Assembly (NCBI RefSeq): GCF_005405085.1
Contig: NZ_BJDJ01000002.1
Span: forward strand, 124,001-188,000
Source: Lactiplantibacillus daowaiensis
Lineage (GTDB): Bacteria; Bacillota; Bacilli; Lactobacillales; Lactobacillaceae
Direction: 5' to 3'
Length of the DNA: 64,000 nucleotides
In this document: one piece after another, positions 50,001-59,971 of the stretch
How positions within the stretch are numbered: the first letter of the stretch is position 1
How the letters are laid out: each line of letters begins with the position of its first letter
The notes under the pieces: model-generated
What the model was told of the DNA's origin: nothing
Seen by the model: only the letters and a program-made list of their open reading frames with translations
The model's database searches: none
Position numbers and translations under genes: made by a program

Positions 50001-50820
50001 CCACCAAATCAGCTAAAACAACTTGGGCTTGTTGTAAGTTTTTCACGGTCGCTGGCTTTAGATCACTGTTTTCTGCTTGATCTAAACACTGGGTGATCGT
50101 GGTTAACATATTTTGAAAGAGTGGTTTTAATTGCGGCAACACTTGTTGCTGATAAAAAGTCGAAGTCGTTAATTGGGCGCTGTCCACATGATAAGCTGTG
50201 GGCAATTGTTGCAACCAAGCTTTTGGATCTGGTGTGGATTGTGCAAAATCAAATAAGCGCATGACTAGTCGACTTAACCCATCGTCACTACGGTCATTAG
50301 AAAAGTTAGCCGTCAGTAGCGCAAATAAGTCACCGTCTTCGCCATACAAGTCTTCGCGCACCGTGTCCCAAACTTGGTCACGAATCAATAAGCCTTCAGT
50401 ATTATCGGTCAACAAGCGGAACACTGGATCTAAATCAATCACATAGTAATACCGCTGAATCAGACGATTACAAAAAGCATCTAACGTACTAATATTGGCG
50501 ACCCCTAACAAATTGAGCTGCCGCCGTAAAGGTTGAATCTCTGGACTAGCCAAGGTTGCTTTAGCATGTTGGTCTAGGAACTGCGCGATTTCCGCATTCA
50601 ACCGCTTCTCCAGTTTTTGCTTCATGTGCTTGGCCGCCAAATTCGTAAACGTCACCACTAATAGTTGATCGACATCGATCCCGGCTTTTAGTTTCTGCAT
50701 AATGCGTTCAATCAACACTGTCGTCTTACCGGATCCGGCCGAGGCTGACACTAACAAGTTATTCCCCTGTTGGTCAATCGCGGCTTGTTGACTAGCCGTA
50801 TATTGCGTTTTATCACTCAT
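47068..50820 (-). CDS. addA: ATP-dependent helicase/nuclease subunit A (RexA type)
   Basis: The ATG at 50820, with AAGGAG upstream, gives 1250 residues of the UvrD/RecB-like helicase. Walker A is LLVSASAGSGKTTVLIERI, motif II is VMVDEYQDINSLQERIL, motif VI is VAITRAEQQLYLVG, and the C-terminal RecB nuclease carries HGIIDGYLATDDDLILFDYK. AddAB resects double-strand breaks and loads RecA after Chi. It overlaps the addB stop codon by 8 nt and is translated in a coupled operon. Confidence 0.97.
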   Translation of the reverse strand: MSDKTQYTASQQAAIDQQGNNLLVSASAGSGKTTVLIERIMQKLKAGIDVDQLLVVTFTNLAAKHMKQKLEKRLNAEIAQFLDQHAKATLASPEIQPLRRQLNLLGVANISTLDAFCNRLIQRYYYVIDLDPVFRLLTDNTEGLLIRDQVWDTVREDLYGEDGDLFALLTANFSNDRSDDGLSRLVMRLFDFAQSTPDPKAWLQQLPTAYHVDSAQLTTSTFYQQQVLPQLKPLFQNMLTTITQCLDQAENSDLKPATVKNLQQAQVVLADLVARVADLSWNELRAICQDFKIGTIAKKYKDDEVRTMIGTAVNASVKEVKDQMSKLADDYFVSDEQQVLDIMAGAEALVHELVKATLTFKTAFAAEKRRRHVLDFNDLEQLSLQILTSQNESGQAALTQLQAQFSEVMVDEYQDINSLQERILQLLSQAEPGNMFMVGDVKQSIYQFRLADPLLFLHKYHDFGNHPEHGERIVLAENFRSVENVDKLTNLIFSQLMDAPVGQIEYDQAAYLKYGPKDYPADLPQTTSLMLYQSGQADQTTDDDTSEADFSIDDPAEGSIMMVAQKILALKAQAKPIYDRGTQTYRPLRYSDVALLVPTRNHNLTIIDVFKRLHIPIVVNDAQNYFQTTEIRIMMSMLSIIDNPYQDIPLVAVLRSPMVGLDENQLVYLRIQNKTSDYFQALRDFHTSYPQRAHDNYGDVVFDKVDRFMRQLTEFRDLARRNQLVTLIWRIYDRTGFLDYVGGMPAGPQRQANLHALYERAHTYETGSFKGLFQFVRFIKRMQEKDEDLAEAVAETSTEAVSVMTIHGSKGLEYPVVFVMDMDKRFNQMDLNASALLDRQAGIGITYLDPETRVKYSTLPRLVTRQIVGQKLRAEEMRKLYVAITRAEQQLYLVGTVKDIDSAAKQWRRTFSTTDRVLPATLRIAANSQLDWVGLSLIRHPDFKDYWAGDLPQYQFTTADAHLTLELGDETTVSAETMPTETDDQLSAVAQVEADVSFELDAATKAQLRQVLNLHYAHQAATTTTAYQSVSEVKRVFEDPDTALMNANPTVSDRDAQVHNRYVADHLAVPQFLQTTQAPTGAEVGSATHLVLEQLDIHQPVTTDAVQATIDDLVVKRILPAAVATYIKIETIVGFYQSPLGQQLLAHPDQVKREVPFSLLLPAQTIFEGFDDDPQSKILIHGIIDGYLATDDDLILFDYKTDHVAQATNLVAKYAGQVKLYGAALQSMLKRPVTEQYLYALTKQTLVPVK

Positions 50821-53800
50821 GTTTGGGCTCCTTTCCAAAATCAGCGGCCAGTCGATCCAAAACTTCACTCGGGCTCAATGGGGGTAGGTCGCGATAATTA
50901 TTTTCTGATAACATCGCATCAAATGCCATAATCGCCAAATATGGCGAATATTGTAGCGCTGTTTGTTTATCATTTAAGCGAATTGGATTTATCGCCACTT
51001 CACCAGCAAAAATCTGCTTGGCAGCCTCAATAATCAATCGCCGATTATTAGCCAACAAGTCATTTAATTGGTCTTCAGTAACCAATGGTGCCGTTTTAGT
51101 GCTGCCATACGCCCCATCCGTTTTACGACTAAACGGATAAATCTTTGAATGGTTGTAGCCTGTCTGTTTTGGTAAGTCCGTATCCAATTGCTGTAATAAT
51201 TTAGGATCATCAACAACGACCCCTTTATACTTATTCGCCTTTAACAACGCTGCTTCAAATCCCGCTTTGGTTTCACTTGGTTTCAATGTTGGGTTTTGAA
51301 TATGCATATATAGTGCGCCCGCCAACTTAATCTTGTCGGTCTCATTACCAACGATTGCTTGTTCATTAACCAAAACAGCGTTCAAATAGGTCAGCATCTG
51401 CATCGCCAAGCCATAATAAGCTTGTTGAAAATCAAATTTGTGTTGGGATGACTTGTAATCCACAATACCCAGATACCGTTGGTCAGCAACCTGAATTTGG
51501 TCCAAACGGTCGATTTTACCACGGACATGCACGCTATGCGTCTTATCCACTTGAAAATCTAGCGCTTTTAACCCCTGTTCTTTACCAACATTACCGAATA
51601 ATAATTCCGTTTGTTGTGGGGTTGCCGTTGAATGTAGACTTTGATTGCGAATCGCAAAGACTAACTGCCGCACCGTATTCAGTAACTGCTGGCGTAAATA
51701 GGCCATCCGGTTAGAACTCGATAAAATGATGAATTGTGGCTGAGCCAAAACATCCAATGATACTTGATTTAAAAACTGTTCCAAAGTCGCATCGTTAACA
51801 GCTGATAACGTCAAGCCTTGCGCATGGACCAACTTGATCACACCATCTAGCACGGCATGGAAAAACTCACCGGTACTAGCTGGTGATAATTCAAACACAT
51901 CGCGTTCACGCAACTTTAATCCGTATTTTAAGAAATACGCATATTGATTGCGGTAGAATTCTTCAAGTTTAGAAATCGAGGTATAAATTTGGTTGCCATA
52001 TAACGCCTGCACGCTCTTTTTAGTCAACGGGGTTGGCACATTTCGGTAGCTCAAACCGGCCAAAAGTTGTTGGGCCAGTTGTCCAAATTCAACATCTTGA
52101 CTTAACTCCCGGCGTAGCCAAACCCAAATGGGTGCCGGCCGCAGTGGCGCCCCGACATGGTTATGGTCAGCATTCGTGGTTAACACGTCACGATACACTT
52201 GAATCACATGAGTGATCGTCCGCCGCTTTGACCCAACAAATGGTGCAACTTTAGGTTTGGTTGGATCCGGTGCCGCAAGATAAGTGGGAACTTTCAAGTT
52301 GAAATGTTGTTGAATCTGAACCACGTAACTAGATAAATTCAATTCAGCTTCGTTATCATCTTTTAGTGGTGCACTCAAATACAATCGCTCAGTCGCCGTC
52401 AAAAATGCCAAATAATTCAAATAGCGTTCGTCACCCAATTGAACGACGGCTGAGTCGGCCAAATAATGGTCACCTTCTAGGTCGGCCAATGGTGCTTGTA
52501 ACTTATCCTTGTCAGTATCGCTCAACAAATCATTGGTCATAATCCGGTCAGGCATCACTAAATCCGTTGCCCCAATCAATAGAACCACTTTGCGATTTTG
52601 ACTTTGTTCGCGTCCGCTTTCTGAAATCGTGACCTGATCTAACGTCGATGGGATTTGCGCATACCCCGCACCTTCAAAGCCAGCTTGCAATAACGCTAAG
52701 AAGTCTTCAACCTCAAATGGGGCCGACCCTAACATCGTCACATAGTCATCCAACATCTCACAAAACGTTTGCCACGTTTGTTCAGGCTCACTCGCCGTTG
52801 TTAAATCACCAACGTCAATCGCTTGGTCGCGCCAAGCCATTAATTGTGTATCGACCCCATTTTGCATGAGGAAGTTCACCAACAACGTCGCCGCGGTCCG
52901 CCCATCTGGCGCGGCCGCAAGTTGCTTAAAAAATGGTGGTAACGTTTGAGCGACAAAATGGTGAATCAAATTGATTTGTGCAGTAATCGCCACATTCTCA
53001 TCCGTTTCGATGCCGGCATCGCCCGCTGTAAATTGAAAATATTGCCAATCTTCCGCTTGCGTCCAGCGGCGACCGCTGTAACCACTCTTTAAAATAAAGT
53101 TTTCGGTTAAATCAACCGCTTGCCGATAAGCTTGGCGCGCCATGGGCTTGCCTTGAACTTGCGGTAACAGCAATTCCGTTTTTAAGACCCGCATCACATC
53201 GCGATATTGATACTGCTTGTCATTGAGATCAAATAGCGCACTGATTAACTCAACTAACGGATGATCAGCCATCGACCGCCGTAAGTCTAAGAAATACGGG
53301 ATTTCCATGGCATGAAAGATGGGGGCAATCATCGTGTCATAACTCGTTAAGTGCCGCGTAACAACCAAAAAGTCCCGATAATGATAGCCCTGATCAGCCA
53401 CTAATTGGCGAATCAAGCGGGCCACTTGCGCAACTTCAGTTTGACGGGTATCAGTCCGAAAAACGTTGATTGCTGATTTAGCCGGCGCCGTGGTCACCGG
53501 GTACCCGTGGCCACGCCACAAATCATCTAACGCTGCCAAGTCCGGTGATACCCGCACTTGAGTTGCTAAAACATCTGGCTTTTGGGTAATCTGGCGCACT
53601 TGGGCGTATTGGGACAACCGGTAATAGAGTCGGGCTGGTTGGTAAAACAGCGTCCCATTTAATGGTGCTTTTTTAGGTGCGGCTGGCAACACCAAACTAA
53701 CCGTTACTTCGGCGCCACGCTCTAACATCGTTGTCAGTACCGCCTGTTCTTGCGTTGATAATTGAGTAAATAGTTCCAAATACACGTGGGTACCATGCAA

Positions 53801-54394
53801 GTCTTGATGTTGCAAGTATTGGCTCAACTGCGCCAAAACATCGGCATTCTTCAAATACTGACCCGCAGTGGCCGCATCAAAATCAGCATAAACGATTGCT
53901 AAATCATGTAACTTCGCTTGCAAATCACCGGCGGGCGCATTTTCTGCTAACTGAACAACTTCCGCTGGTGATAAATTCGCTAATTGTAGCTCATTGATTT
54001 CCTTAGCTAATTGGGTAATGAAGCCGGTCTGTCCCACTTCCCCACCAAATAAACGTAAATCATCGGCATGCGTGCGCAAAATTTTGAATAATAGCATATT
54101 AATTCCGGCACTTGATAGCCGCGGCAACTGATAAGCCGCTTCGTTTTTCATTAAATACCAGGCCAAACGTGTAAACGAAAAAATCTGCACTTGCGTCTGG
54201 GCGTATAACGCCGGTTGCGCCGCAGCAGTTGCCAATTGATTCAAGACATCGACTTCAGTATCGAATTTAACGTGGTTAGGCACTAAGTAAAAGAATTGAT
54301 CTTGTGGTCGATCAGCGAGTCGCTCGCGCAGCAACCGCAATAATACTTGCCGATGATCGGCTTTAGCCGCACCTAAAACAAACTGTAAACTCAC
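50813..54394 (-). CDS. addB: ATP-dependent nuclease subunit B (RexB type)
   Basis: The start is GTG at 54394, 7 nt after GAGGAGG; the frame to 54430 is rejected. The 1193-residue subunit ends in a RecB-type nuclease domain (GKIDRLDQIQVADQRYLGIV then DYKSS). The usual AddB Walker A is replaced by FVLGAAKADHR and the iron-sulfur cysteines found in Bacillus AddB are absent, the FYRNQYAYFLKY stretch standing where CP is expected. This is the RexB pattern of lactobacilli and streptococci. Confidence 0.95.
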   Translation of the reverse strand: MSLQFVLGAAKADHRQVLLRLLRERLADRPQDQFFYLVPNHVKFDTEVDVLNQLATAAAQPALYAQTQVQIFSFTRLAWYLMKNEAAYQLPRLSSAGINMLLFKILRTHADDLRLFGGEVGQTGFITQLAKEINELQLANLSPAEVVQLAENAPAGDLQAKLHDLAIVYADFDAATAGQYLKNADVLAQLSQYLQHQDLHGTHVYLELFTQLSTQEQAVLTTMLERGAEVTVSLVLPAAPKKAPLNGTLFYQPARLYYRLSQYAQVRQITQKPDVLATQVRVSPDLAALDDLWRGHGYPVTTAPAKSAINVFRTDTRQTEVAQVARLIRQLVADQGYHYRDFLVVTRHLTSYDTMIAPIFHAMEIPYFLDLRRSMADHPLVELISALFDLNDKQYQYRDVMRVLKTELLLPQVQGKPMARQAYRQAVDLTENFILKSGYSGRRWTQAEDWQYFQFTAGDAGIETDENVAITAQINLIHHFVAQTLPPFFKQLAAAPDGRTAATLLVNFLMQNGVDTQLMAWRDQAIDVGDLTTASEPEQTWQTFCEMLDDYVTMLGSAPFEVEDFLALLQAGFEGAGYAQIPSTLDQVTISESGREQSQNRKVVLLIGATDLVMPDRIMTNDLLSDTDKDKLQAPLADLEGDHYLADSAVVQLGDERYLNYLAFLTATERLYLSAPLKDDNEAELNLSSYVVQIQQHFNLKVPTYLAAPDPTKPKVAPFVGSKRRTITHVIQVYRDVLTTNADHNHVGAPLRPAPIWVWLRRELSQDVEFGQLAQQLLAGLSYRNVPTPLTKKSVQALYGNQIYTSISKLEEFYRNQYAYFLKYGLKLRERDVFELSPASTGEFFHAVLDGVIKLVHAQGLTLSAVNDATLEQFLNQVSLDVLAQPQFIILSSSNRMAYLRQQLLNTVRQLVFAIRNQSLHSTATPQQTELLFGNVGKEQGLKALDFQVDKTHSVHVRGKIDRLDQIQVADQRYLGIVDYKSSQHKFDFQQAYYGLAMQMLTYLNAVLVNEQAIVGNETDKIKLAGALYMHIQNPTLKPSETKAGFEAALLKANKYKGVVVDDPKLLQQLDTDLPKQTGYNHSKIYPFSRKTDGAYGSTKTAPLVTEDQLNDLLANNRRLIIEAAKQIFAGEVAINPIRLNDKQTALQYSPYLAIMAFDAMLSENNYRDLPPLSPSEVLDRLAADFGKEPKHE

Positions 54395-54462
54395 ATTGAA
54401 ACCTCCTCTATCATGAACAAACGTTCTCATATTTATGTTTAATTATCGCATATCTACGGTGA

Positions 54463-54502
54463 CAAAAAAAGCGCATCGACTGAAAAGTCGCGCGCTTTAC
54501 GA
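54463..54502 (-). terminator. Terminator of the pyr operon
   Basis: On the minus strand AAAGCGCGCGACTTTTC pairs with CAGTCGATGCGCTTT, and a T-run follows; it lies just after pyrE. Confidence 0.85.
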
Positions 54503-54512
54503 TAACTTTAGA

Positions 54513-55151
54513 TTAGTGTTGTTGGCCCCAAGTTGTTGGGTTTTGACGCCAAGCATGTAACGAGGCTAGCCCTGCATCGTCAATGTAATTAGCGTCATGG
54601 GCCACTTTAATTAAGGTCGTGTAATTTGACAAACTGAACAGTGGCAATTTAGCCGCGGCAAAGTTTGTGGTCGCAGCATCCAACTGATAGCTAAAGACTG
54701 AACCGACCGCTAAGATGTCGCCACCTTCAGCTTGAACCGCCTTAGCGGCTTGTAAGACACTACCACCAGTCGAAATTAAGTCATCAAGCATGACCACTTT
54801 TTGGCCGGCTTTTAGGACCCCTTCAATCTGACGCCCAGCCCCATGATCTTTAGGCTTTGACCGCACATAAATCAAAGGTAAATCTAAGATTTGCGCGACC
54901 CAAGCCGCATGTGGGATACCAGCAGTGGCAACCCCTGCAATGACTTCAGCCTCAGGATATTGGTCCCGAATAATGGCCGCAATCCCATTCGCGATATGAT
55001 TACGAACTTCCGGATAAGAAATCGTTAACCGGTTATCCGTATAAATCGGGCTATGAATCCCACTTGCCCAAGTAAAAGGATCATTGGGCCGTAACGTCAC
55101 GGCTTGAATCGATAATAAATCTGTTGCAATTGTTGCGGCAATTTCAGTCAT
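54513..55151 (-). CDS. pyrE: Orotate phosphoribosyltransferase
   Basis: The ATG at 55151, with GGAGTG upstream, gives 212 residues and overlaps the pyrF stop by 8 nt. The PRPP-binding loop is KVVMLDDLISTGGSVLQA and the family stretch PLIYVRSKPKDHGAGRQIEG is present. It joins orotate and PRPP to OMP. It is the last gene of the operon. Confidence 0.97.
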   Translation of the reverse strand: MTEIAATIATDLLSIQAVTLRPNDPFTWASGIHSPIYTDNRLTISYPEVRNHIANGIAAIIRDQYPEAEVIAGVATAGIPHAAWVAQILDLPLIYVRSKPKDHGAGRQIEGVLKAGQKVVMLDDLISTGGSVLQAAKAVQAEGGDILAVGSVFSYQLDAATTNFAAAKLPLFSLSNYTTLIKVAHDANYIDDAGLASLHAWRQNPTTWGQQH

Positions 55152-55869
55152 GTTGTGCTGCACTCCATTCTGTCAAAATTTGTTGATAAGCTTGAACTGG
55201 ATCACTAGCTTGTGTAATCGGCCGACCAATAACTAACCCATTACTGCCGACTTTTGCGGCCGCCGTTGGGGTCATGACCCGTTGTTGGTCATCGGCAGCG
55301 GCACTAGCAGGTCGAATGCCCGGGGTAATCCCAAGAAAGTCTGTGCCAACGGCTTGATGAATCGCCGCGACTTCTTGTGCCGAGCAAATCACCCCATCAC
55401 AATCACTCGCTTGCGCCAATTGTGCGTAGTGCACGACGCTAGCTTGAACCGTCCCAGCAATTTGTTGATCGGTATTTAAAATCGTTTGGTTCGTCGAAGT
55501 TAGCTGCGTAATCGCCAATAATTTAGGTGCTGGCAACCCAGCATCATTAGCACCGGCTAACAGGCCACGCTTAGCGGCTGCTAACATCACGTGACCACCA
55601 GCGGCATGGACCGTTGTGTACCGAACGCCTAATCGGCCGATCACCCGCATCGCTGATGCAACTGTATTGGGAATATCATGTAGTTTTAAGTCTAAGAAGA
55701 CGGCATGACCACGCGCCTGGACAGCTTTTACGATAGCCGGGCCTTCCGCATAAAACAATTCCATCCCAATCTTAACCGCTAATTGCTGGTCGCTTGGAAA
55801 TTGATCTAAAAAGGCTAAGGCTGCTTGACCGGTTGGAAAGTCTAAGGCAATAAAAATTGGTCGTTTCAT
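55144..55869 (-). CDS. pyrF: Orotidine 5'-phosphate decarboxylase
   Basis: A 241-residue TIM-barrel decarboxylase with the catalytic VFLDLKLHDIPNTV motif (Asp-Lys-Asp set), QLAVKIGMELFYAEG and LGITPGIRP. It produces UMP from OMP. The ATG at 55869 overlaps the pyrD TGA (ATGA), and the gene itself overlaps pyrE. GGAGG precedes the start. Confidence 0.97.
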   Translation of the reverse strand: MKRPIFIALDFPTGQAALAFLDQFPSDQQLAVKIGMELFYAEGPAIVKAVQARGHAVFLDLKLHDIPNTVASAMRVIGRLGVRYTTVHAAGGHVMLAAAKRGLLAGANDAGLPAPKLLAITQLTSTNQTILNTDQQIAGTVQASVVHYAQLAQASDCDGVICSAQEVAAIHQAVGTDFLGITPGIRPASAAADDQQRVMTPTAAAKVGSNGLVIGRPITQASDPVQAYQQILTEWSAAQHD

Positions 55870-56783
55870 CCTTGAACCTCCGCAATTAAGTCTTGTAAGC
55901 TCTCAATCCCATATTTATCCATCGCAGCTGGTAAGCCCGCGATGATATCCGTGCAAGCCGTTGGCTGACCATACGTGGCCGCACCAACTTCAACTGCATT
56001 CGCACCGGCAAGATAAAATTCCAAGACATCTTCTGGCGTAAAGACACCACCGACACCGATAATTGGTAACTTCGTTTGTTGGCGAACGTCGTGAATCATC
56101 CGCACAGCTAACGGATGAATCGCCTTGCCTGATAAACCACCAGTCCCATGTGCCAAGATTGGTTGGCGGGTCTTTAAGTCAATCCCCATTCCAGTTAACG
56201 TATTGATCATCGTTAACCCACTAGCACCACCGGCTTCTGCCGCCGCGGCGATTGGAACGATATCCGTCACATTCGGGGTTAGCTTCATAAAGACTGGCTT
56301 ATCAACGGCCATGACGATTTCACGAGTTAAGTTTTCAACCATCGCTGGATCGGTTCCAAAGGCCAAGCCGCCTTTTTCAACGTTTGGACAAGAGATATTG
56401 ATTTCAAGTAACTTCACATTTGGGGCTGTCGCCATTTTAGCTGCGACCGCGACGTATTCATCAAACGTATTACCAGCTACACTGCCGACAATCGGTAAAT
56501 TCGGATAGTGGGTCGCTAACCATGGTAATTTTTCACTCAAAACCACGTCAATGCCTGGGTTCTTTAACCCAATCGCATTTAACCAACCGGCCGTCGTCGG
56601 TGCCGTGGTTGGTCGTGGGTTACCGACTTTGGCTTCAGCAGTCGTGGATTTGATCACCAAACCACCTAAAGCCCCTAAGTCTAATTGTTGGGCCATTTGT
56701 TGGCCATAAGCCGCAGTCCCACTGGCTGGCATCACAGGGTTGTCGAGGGTCACCCCAGCTAAATCAACGGTTAATCGTCCCAT
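55866..56783 (-). CDS. pyrD: Dihydroorotate dehydrogenase, class 1B type
   Basis: This 305-residue protein is close to PyrDB by length and motifs (ASGTAAYGQQMA, LLEINISCPNVEKGGLAFG with the catalytic Cys, SGLTMINTLTGMGID, VGGVFTPEDVLEFYLAGA). It oxidises dihydroorotate to orotate with FMN. The class 1B enzyme normally works with PyrK, an FAD/iron-sulfur partner, but no pyrK lies in this operon. Coupled to pyrF by overlapping ATGA. Confidence 0.95.
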   Translation of the reverse strand: MGRLTVDLAGVTLDNPVMPASGTAAYGQQMAQQLDLGALGGLVIKSTTAEAKVGNPRPTTAPTTAGWLNAIGLKNPGIDVVLSEKLPWLATHYPNLPIVGSVAGNTFDEYVAVAAKMATAPNVKLLEINISCPNVEKGGLAFGTDPAMVENLTREIVMAVDKPVFMKLTPNVTDIVPIAAAAEAGGASGLTMINTLTGMGIDLKTRQPILAHGTGGLSGKAIHPLAVRMIHDVRQQTKLPIIGVGGVFTPEDVLEFYLAGANAVEVGAATYGQPTACTDIIAGLPAAMDKYGIESLQDLIAEVQG

Positions 56784-56794
56784 ACTATCTCCTC

Positions 56795-59700
56795 CTATAA
56801 CGCTTGCGTGACAAACGATTGTGATTCTAAAACTTGTAAGATTGCAGCCACCGTATCCAACGCCGTAAACAATGGAATCCCATGGGCAATCGAGGTATTT
56901 CGAATTAACGCGCCATCATCAGCCGCATGTTCTTCATCTGAAACCGTATTAATAACGACCTGCACTTGACCGGCTTCCATTTGTTGTAGCAAGTCATGTT
57001 CACCGCCATCGATTTTATCAACCACTTTCACATCTAAGTCGTGGTTAGCCAAGTAAGTCGCCGTCCCAGTGGTCGCCATCAATTGATACCCTAAGTTATG
57101 GAACCGTTGGGCTAGCTTCAATGCTTCTGGCTTATCGTCATCACGAACCGTGATCAAGACATTACCATGTGCTGGAACATGTAACTTAGCGGCTTCAAAA
57201 GCTTTATACAATGCTTTTGACATCGTTTGGTCACTGCCCATCACTTCACCGGTTGACTTCATTTCAGGTCCAAGTAAACTATCGACCTGATTCAGCTTCG
57301 AAAATGAGAAGACCGGCGCTTTGACATGGACTAACCGCCCAGGCTTCACCAAACCAGTTTCAAAGCCTTGACTAGCTAAGCTTTGACCTAAGATGACCCG
57401 GGTGGCCACTTGGGCCATTGGAATCCCCGTGACCTTGCTTAAGAATGGCACCGTCCGACTCGCCCGTGGATTGACTTCAATCACGTAAACTTGTTCATCA
57501 TGAATGACAAATTGAATGTTCATCATCCCAACACAATTTAACGTGATGGCTAATTGCTGCGTATAAGTTACGATTTGATGTTGGACTGCCGCCGATAATG
57601 ATTGTGGTGGATAGACTGCCATCGAGTCCCCGGAATGGACCCCAGCCCGTTCGATATGTTCCATAATACCTGGAATCAAGACCGTTTCACCGTCACAAAT
57701 GGCATCAACTTCACATTCCTTACCCACGAGATACCGGTCAATCAAGACCGGATGATCATGGGACACTTTAACCGCATTGTGCATGTAATAATCGAGATCC
57801 GCCCGTTTTTTGACGATTTCCATCGCTCGACCACCTAAGACATAACTTGGCCGGACTAAGACCGGATAACCAAGCTTATCAGCAATCGCTAAGGCCGTCG
57901 CTTCATCACTGGCAGTATCGCCAGCTGGTTGTGGAATAGCCAATTGCTTGATTACTTTATCAAATTCATCCCGGTCTTCGGCCCGATCGACATCAGTCAC
58001 GCTAGTCCCGAGGATTTTAACCCCATGTTCAGCTAACGGCGCCGCCAAGTTGATGGCTGTTTGCCCACCAAACTGCACAATAACGCCAGTTGGCTGTTCT
58101 AAGTCAATCACATTCAAGACATCTTCTAACGTCAATGGTTCGAAGTACAACTTGTCTGAAATCGAGAAGTCGGTCGAAACTGTTTCGGGATTACTATTCA
58201 TAATGATAGCTTCATAACCCGCTTTTTGAATCGCTTTAACCGAATGAACTGTTGCGTAATCAAATTCGACCCCTTGACCGATACGAATTGGACCTGAACC
58301 CAAGACCAAGACTGATGGCCGCTCCGTCACTTGACTTTCATTTTCATACTCATAAGTCCCATAGTAATAAGGCGTTGTTGATTCAAATTCACCTGCACAC
58401 GTATCTACCATCTTATAAACGGGTTGTAAGTGATTATCTTGCCGGAATTGGCGTACTGTATCGGCCGTTTCATGCCAGAAATCGGCGACGACTTGGTCAG
58501 AAAAGCCATTCCGTTTGGCCGTTGTTAAGACCTCTAAATCATCGACATGGGCTTGTAAGTCACGTTCAATTTCAATGATATGCAATAACTTGTCTAAGAA
58601 GAACACGTTGATTTTCGTAATCTCCGCCAGTTCTTCAATCTTATACCCGCGACGAATGCCTTCAGCTAAGTAGAAGAGCCGGTCATCTTGCGCATGAATC
58701 AACTTATCACTTAACGTATCATCATCAACCTTAGCTAAGGCTGGTTCGTCAATATAGTTGACCCCAATTTCCAAAGAACGTACTGCTTTTAGCGTGGCTT
58801 CTTCAATATTTCGGCCAATCGCCATAACTTCGCCAGTGGCCTTCATTTGTGTCCCTAACCGCCGATCAGCATGGGTGAACTTATCAAATGGCCAGCGTGG
58901 AATCTTGCAGACCACATAATCTAGTGCTGGTTCAAATTCCGCATACGTGGTCCCAGTGACCGGATTCTTGATTTCATCTAAGTGTAAGCCGACCGCAATT
59001 TTGGCGGCCATCTTCGCGATTGGATAACCGGTTGCTTTTGAGGCTAATGCTGATGACCGGCTCACCCGTGGATTGACTTCAATGATGTAATAGTTAAAAC
59101 TATTCGGATCAAGGGCAAGTTGAACGTTACAGCCCCCTTCGATCTTCAAGGCCCGAATAATCTTTAATGAAGCATCCCGTAACATTTGAACTTCACGGTC
59201 AGCTAAGGTTTGAACCGGCGCATAGACGATTGAATCCCCAGTATGAATCCCCACCGGGTCAAAGTTTTCCATGTTGCAGACGACCATCGCATTATCCGCA
59301 GCATCACGCATCACTTCAAATTCGATTTCTTTATAGCCGGCAATACTTTGTTCAATCAACACTTGTGTCACTGGCGATAACGATAACCCATTTTCCGCAA
59401 TTGTCGCTAAGGCTTTGGCGTTTTCCGCAATCCCACCACCAGTACCACCCATGGTAAAGGCTGGCCGCACGATGACTGGATAACCTGTCTTTTCAGCAAA
59501 GTCCAACGCTTCTTGGGTCGTATGGGCAATCCCAGATGCGGGAACGGGTTCGCCGAGTTTTTCCATTAAGTCTTTAAATTGTTCCCGGTCTTCAGCTTGA
59601 TCAATAGCACTAAGCTTTGTCCCGAGTAATTCAATTTTGAGTTCTTTTAAAATACCAGAATCGGAAAGTTCCATGGCCATATTCAACCCTTGTTGCCCAC

Positions 59701-59971
59701 CTAAAGTTGGCAAAATGGCATCTGGATGTTCTTTACGTAAGATTTGTGACACAAACTCTAACGTAATAGGTTCCAAGTAAACTTGGTCAGCAATTTCTTT
59801 ATCCGTCATAATGGTTGCCGGATTGGAGTTCACTAAAACGACTTCGTAGCCCAATTCTTTTAAGGCTAAGCAGGCTTGTGTCCCAGAATAATCAAATTCT
59901 GCGGCCTGGCCAATGATGATTGGACCAGAACCAATGACCATGATTTTATGAATATCTGTCCGTTTAGGCAT
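56795..59971 (-). CDS. pyrAB: Carbamoyl-phosphate synthase large subunit
   Basis: This 1058-residue subunit has two ATP-grasp halves: [20 protein letters not shown] and later [20 protein letters not shown], with ATP-binding [18 protein letters not shown] in the first and [18 protein letters not shown] in the second, then a C-terminal MGS-like allosteric domain. It makes carbamoyl phosphate from bicarbonate, ATP and ammonia. It overlaps pyrAA by 8 nt. Confidence 0.97.
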   Translation of the reverse strand: MPKRTDIHKIMVIGSGPIIIGQAAEFDYSGTQACLALKELGYEVVLVNSNPATIMTDKEIADQVYLEPITLEFVSQILRKEHPDAILPTLGGQQGLNMAMELSDSGILKELKIELLGTKLSAIDQAEDREQFKDLMEKLGEPVPASGIAHTTQEALDFAEKTGYPVIVRPAFTMGGTGGGIAENAKALATIAENGLSLSPVTQVLIEQSIAGYKEIEFEVMRDAADNAMVVCNMENFDPVGIHTGDSIVYAPVQTLADREVQMLRDASLKIIRALKIEGGCNVQLALDPNSFNYYIIEVNPRVSRSSALASKATGYPIAKMAAKIAVGLHLDEIKNPVTGTTYAEFEPALDYVVCKIPRWPFDKFTHADRRLGTQMKATGEVMAIGRNIEEATLKAVRSLEIGVNYIDEPALAKVDDDTLSDKLIHAQDDRLFYLAEGIRRGYKIEELAEITKINVFFLDKLLHIIEIERDLQAHVDDLEVLTTAKRNGFSDQVVADFWHETADTVRQFRQDNHLQPVYKMVDTCAGEFESTTPYYYGTYEYENESQVTERPSVLVLGSGPIRIGQGVEFDYATVHSVKAIQKAGYEAIIMNSNPETVSTDFSISDKLYFEPLTLEDVLNVIDLEQPTGVIVQFGGQTAINLAAPLAEHGVKILGTSVTDVDRAEDRDEFDKVIKQLAIPQPAGDTASDEATALAIADKLGYPVLVRPSYVLGGRAMEIVKKRADLDYYMHNAVKVSHDHPVLIDRYLVGKECEVDAICDGETVLIPGIMEHIERAGVHSGDSMAVYPPQSLSAAVQHQIVTYTQQLAITLNCVGMMNIQFVIHDEQVYVIEVNPRASRTVPFLSKVTGIPMAQVATRVILGQSLASQGFETGLVKPGRLVHVKAPVFSFSKLNQVDSLLGPEMKSTGEVMGSDQTMSKALYKAFEAAKLHVPAHGNVLITVRDDDKPEALKLAQRFHNLGYQLMATTGTATYLANHDLDVKVVDKIDGGEHDLLQQMEAGQVQVVINTVSDEEHAADDGALIRNTSIAHGIPLFTALDTVAAILQVLESQSFVTQAL

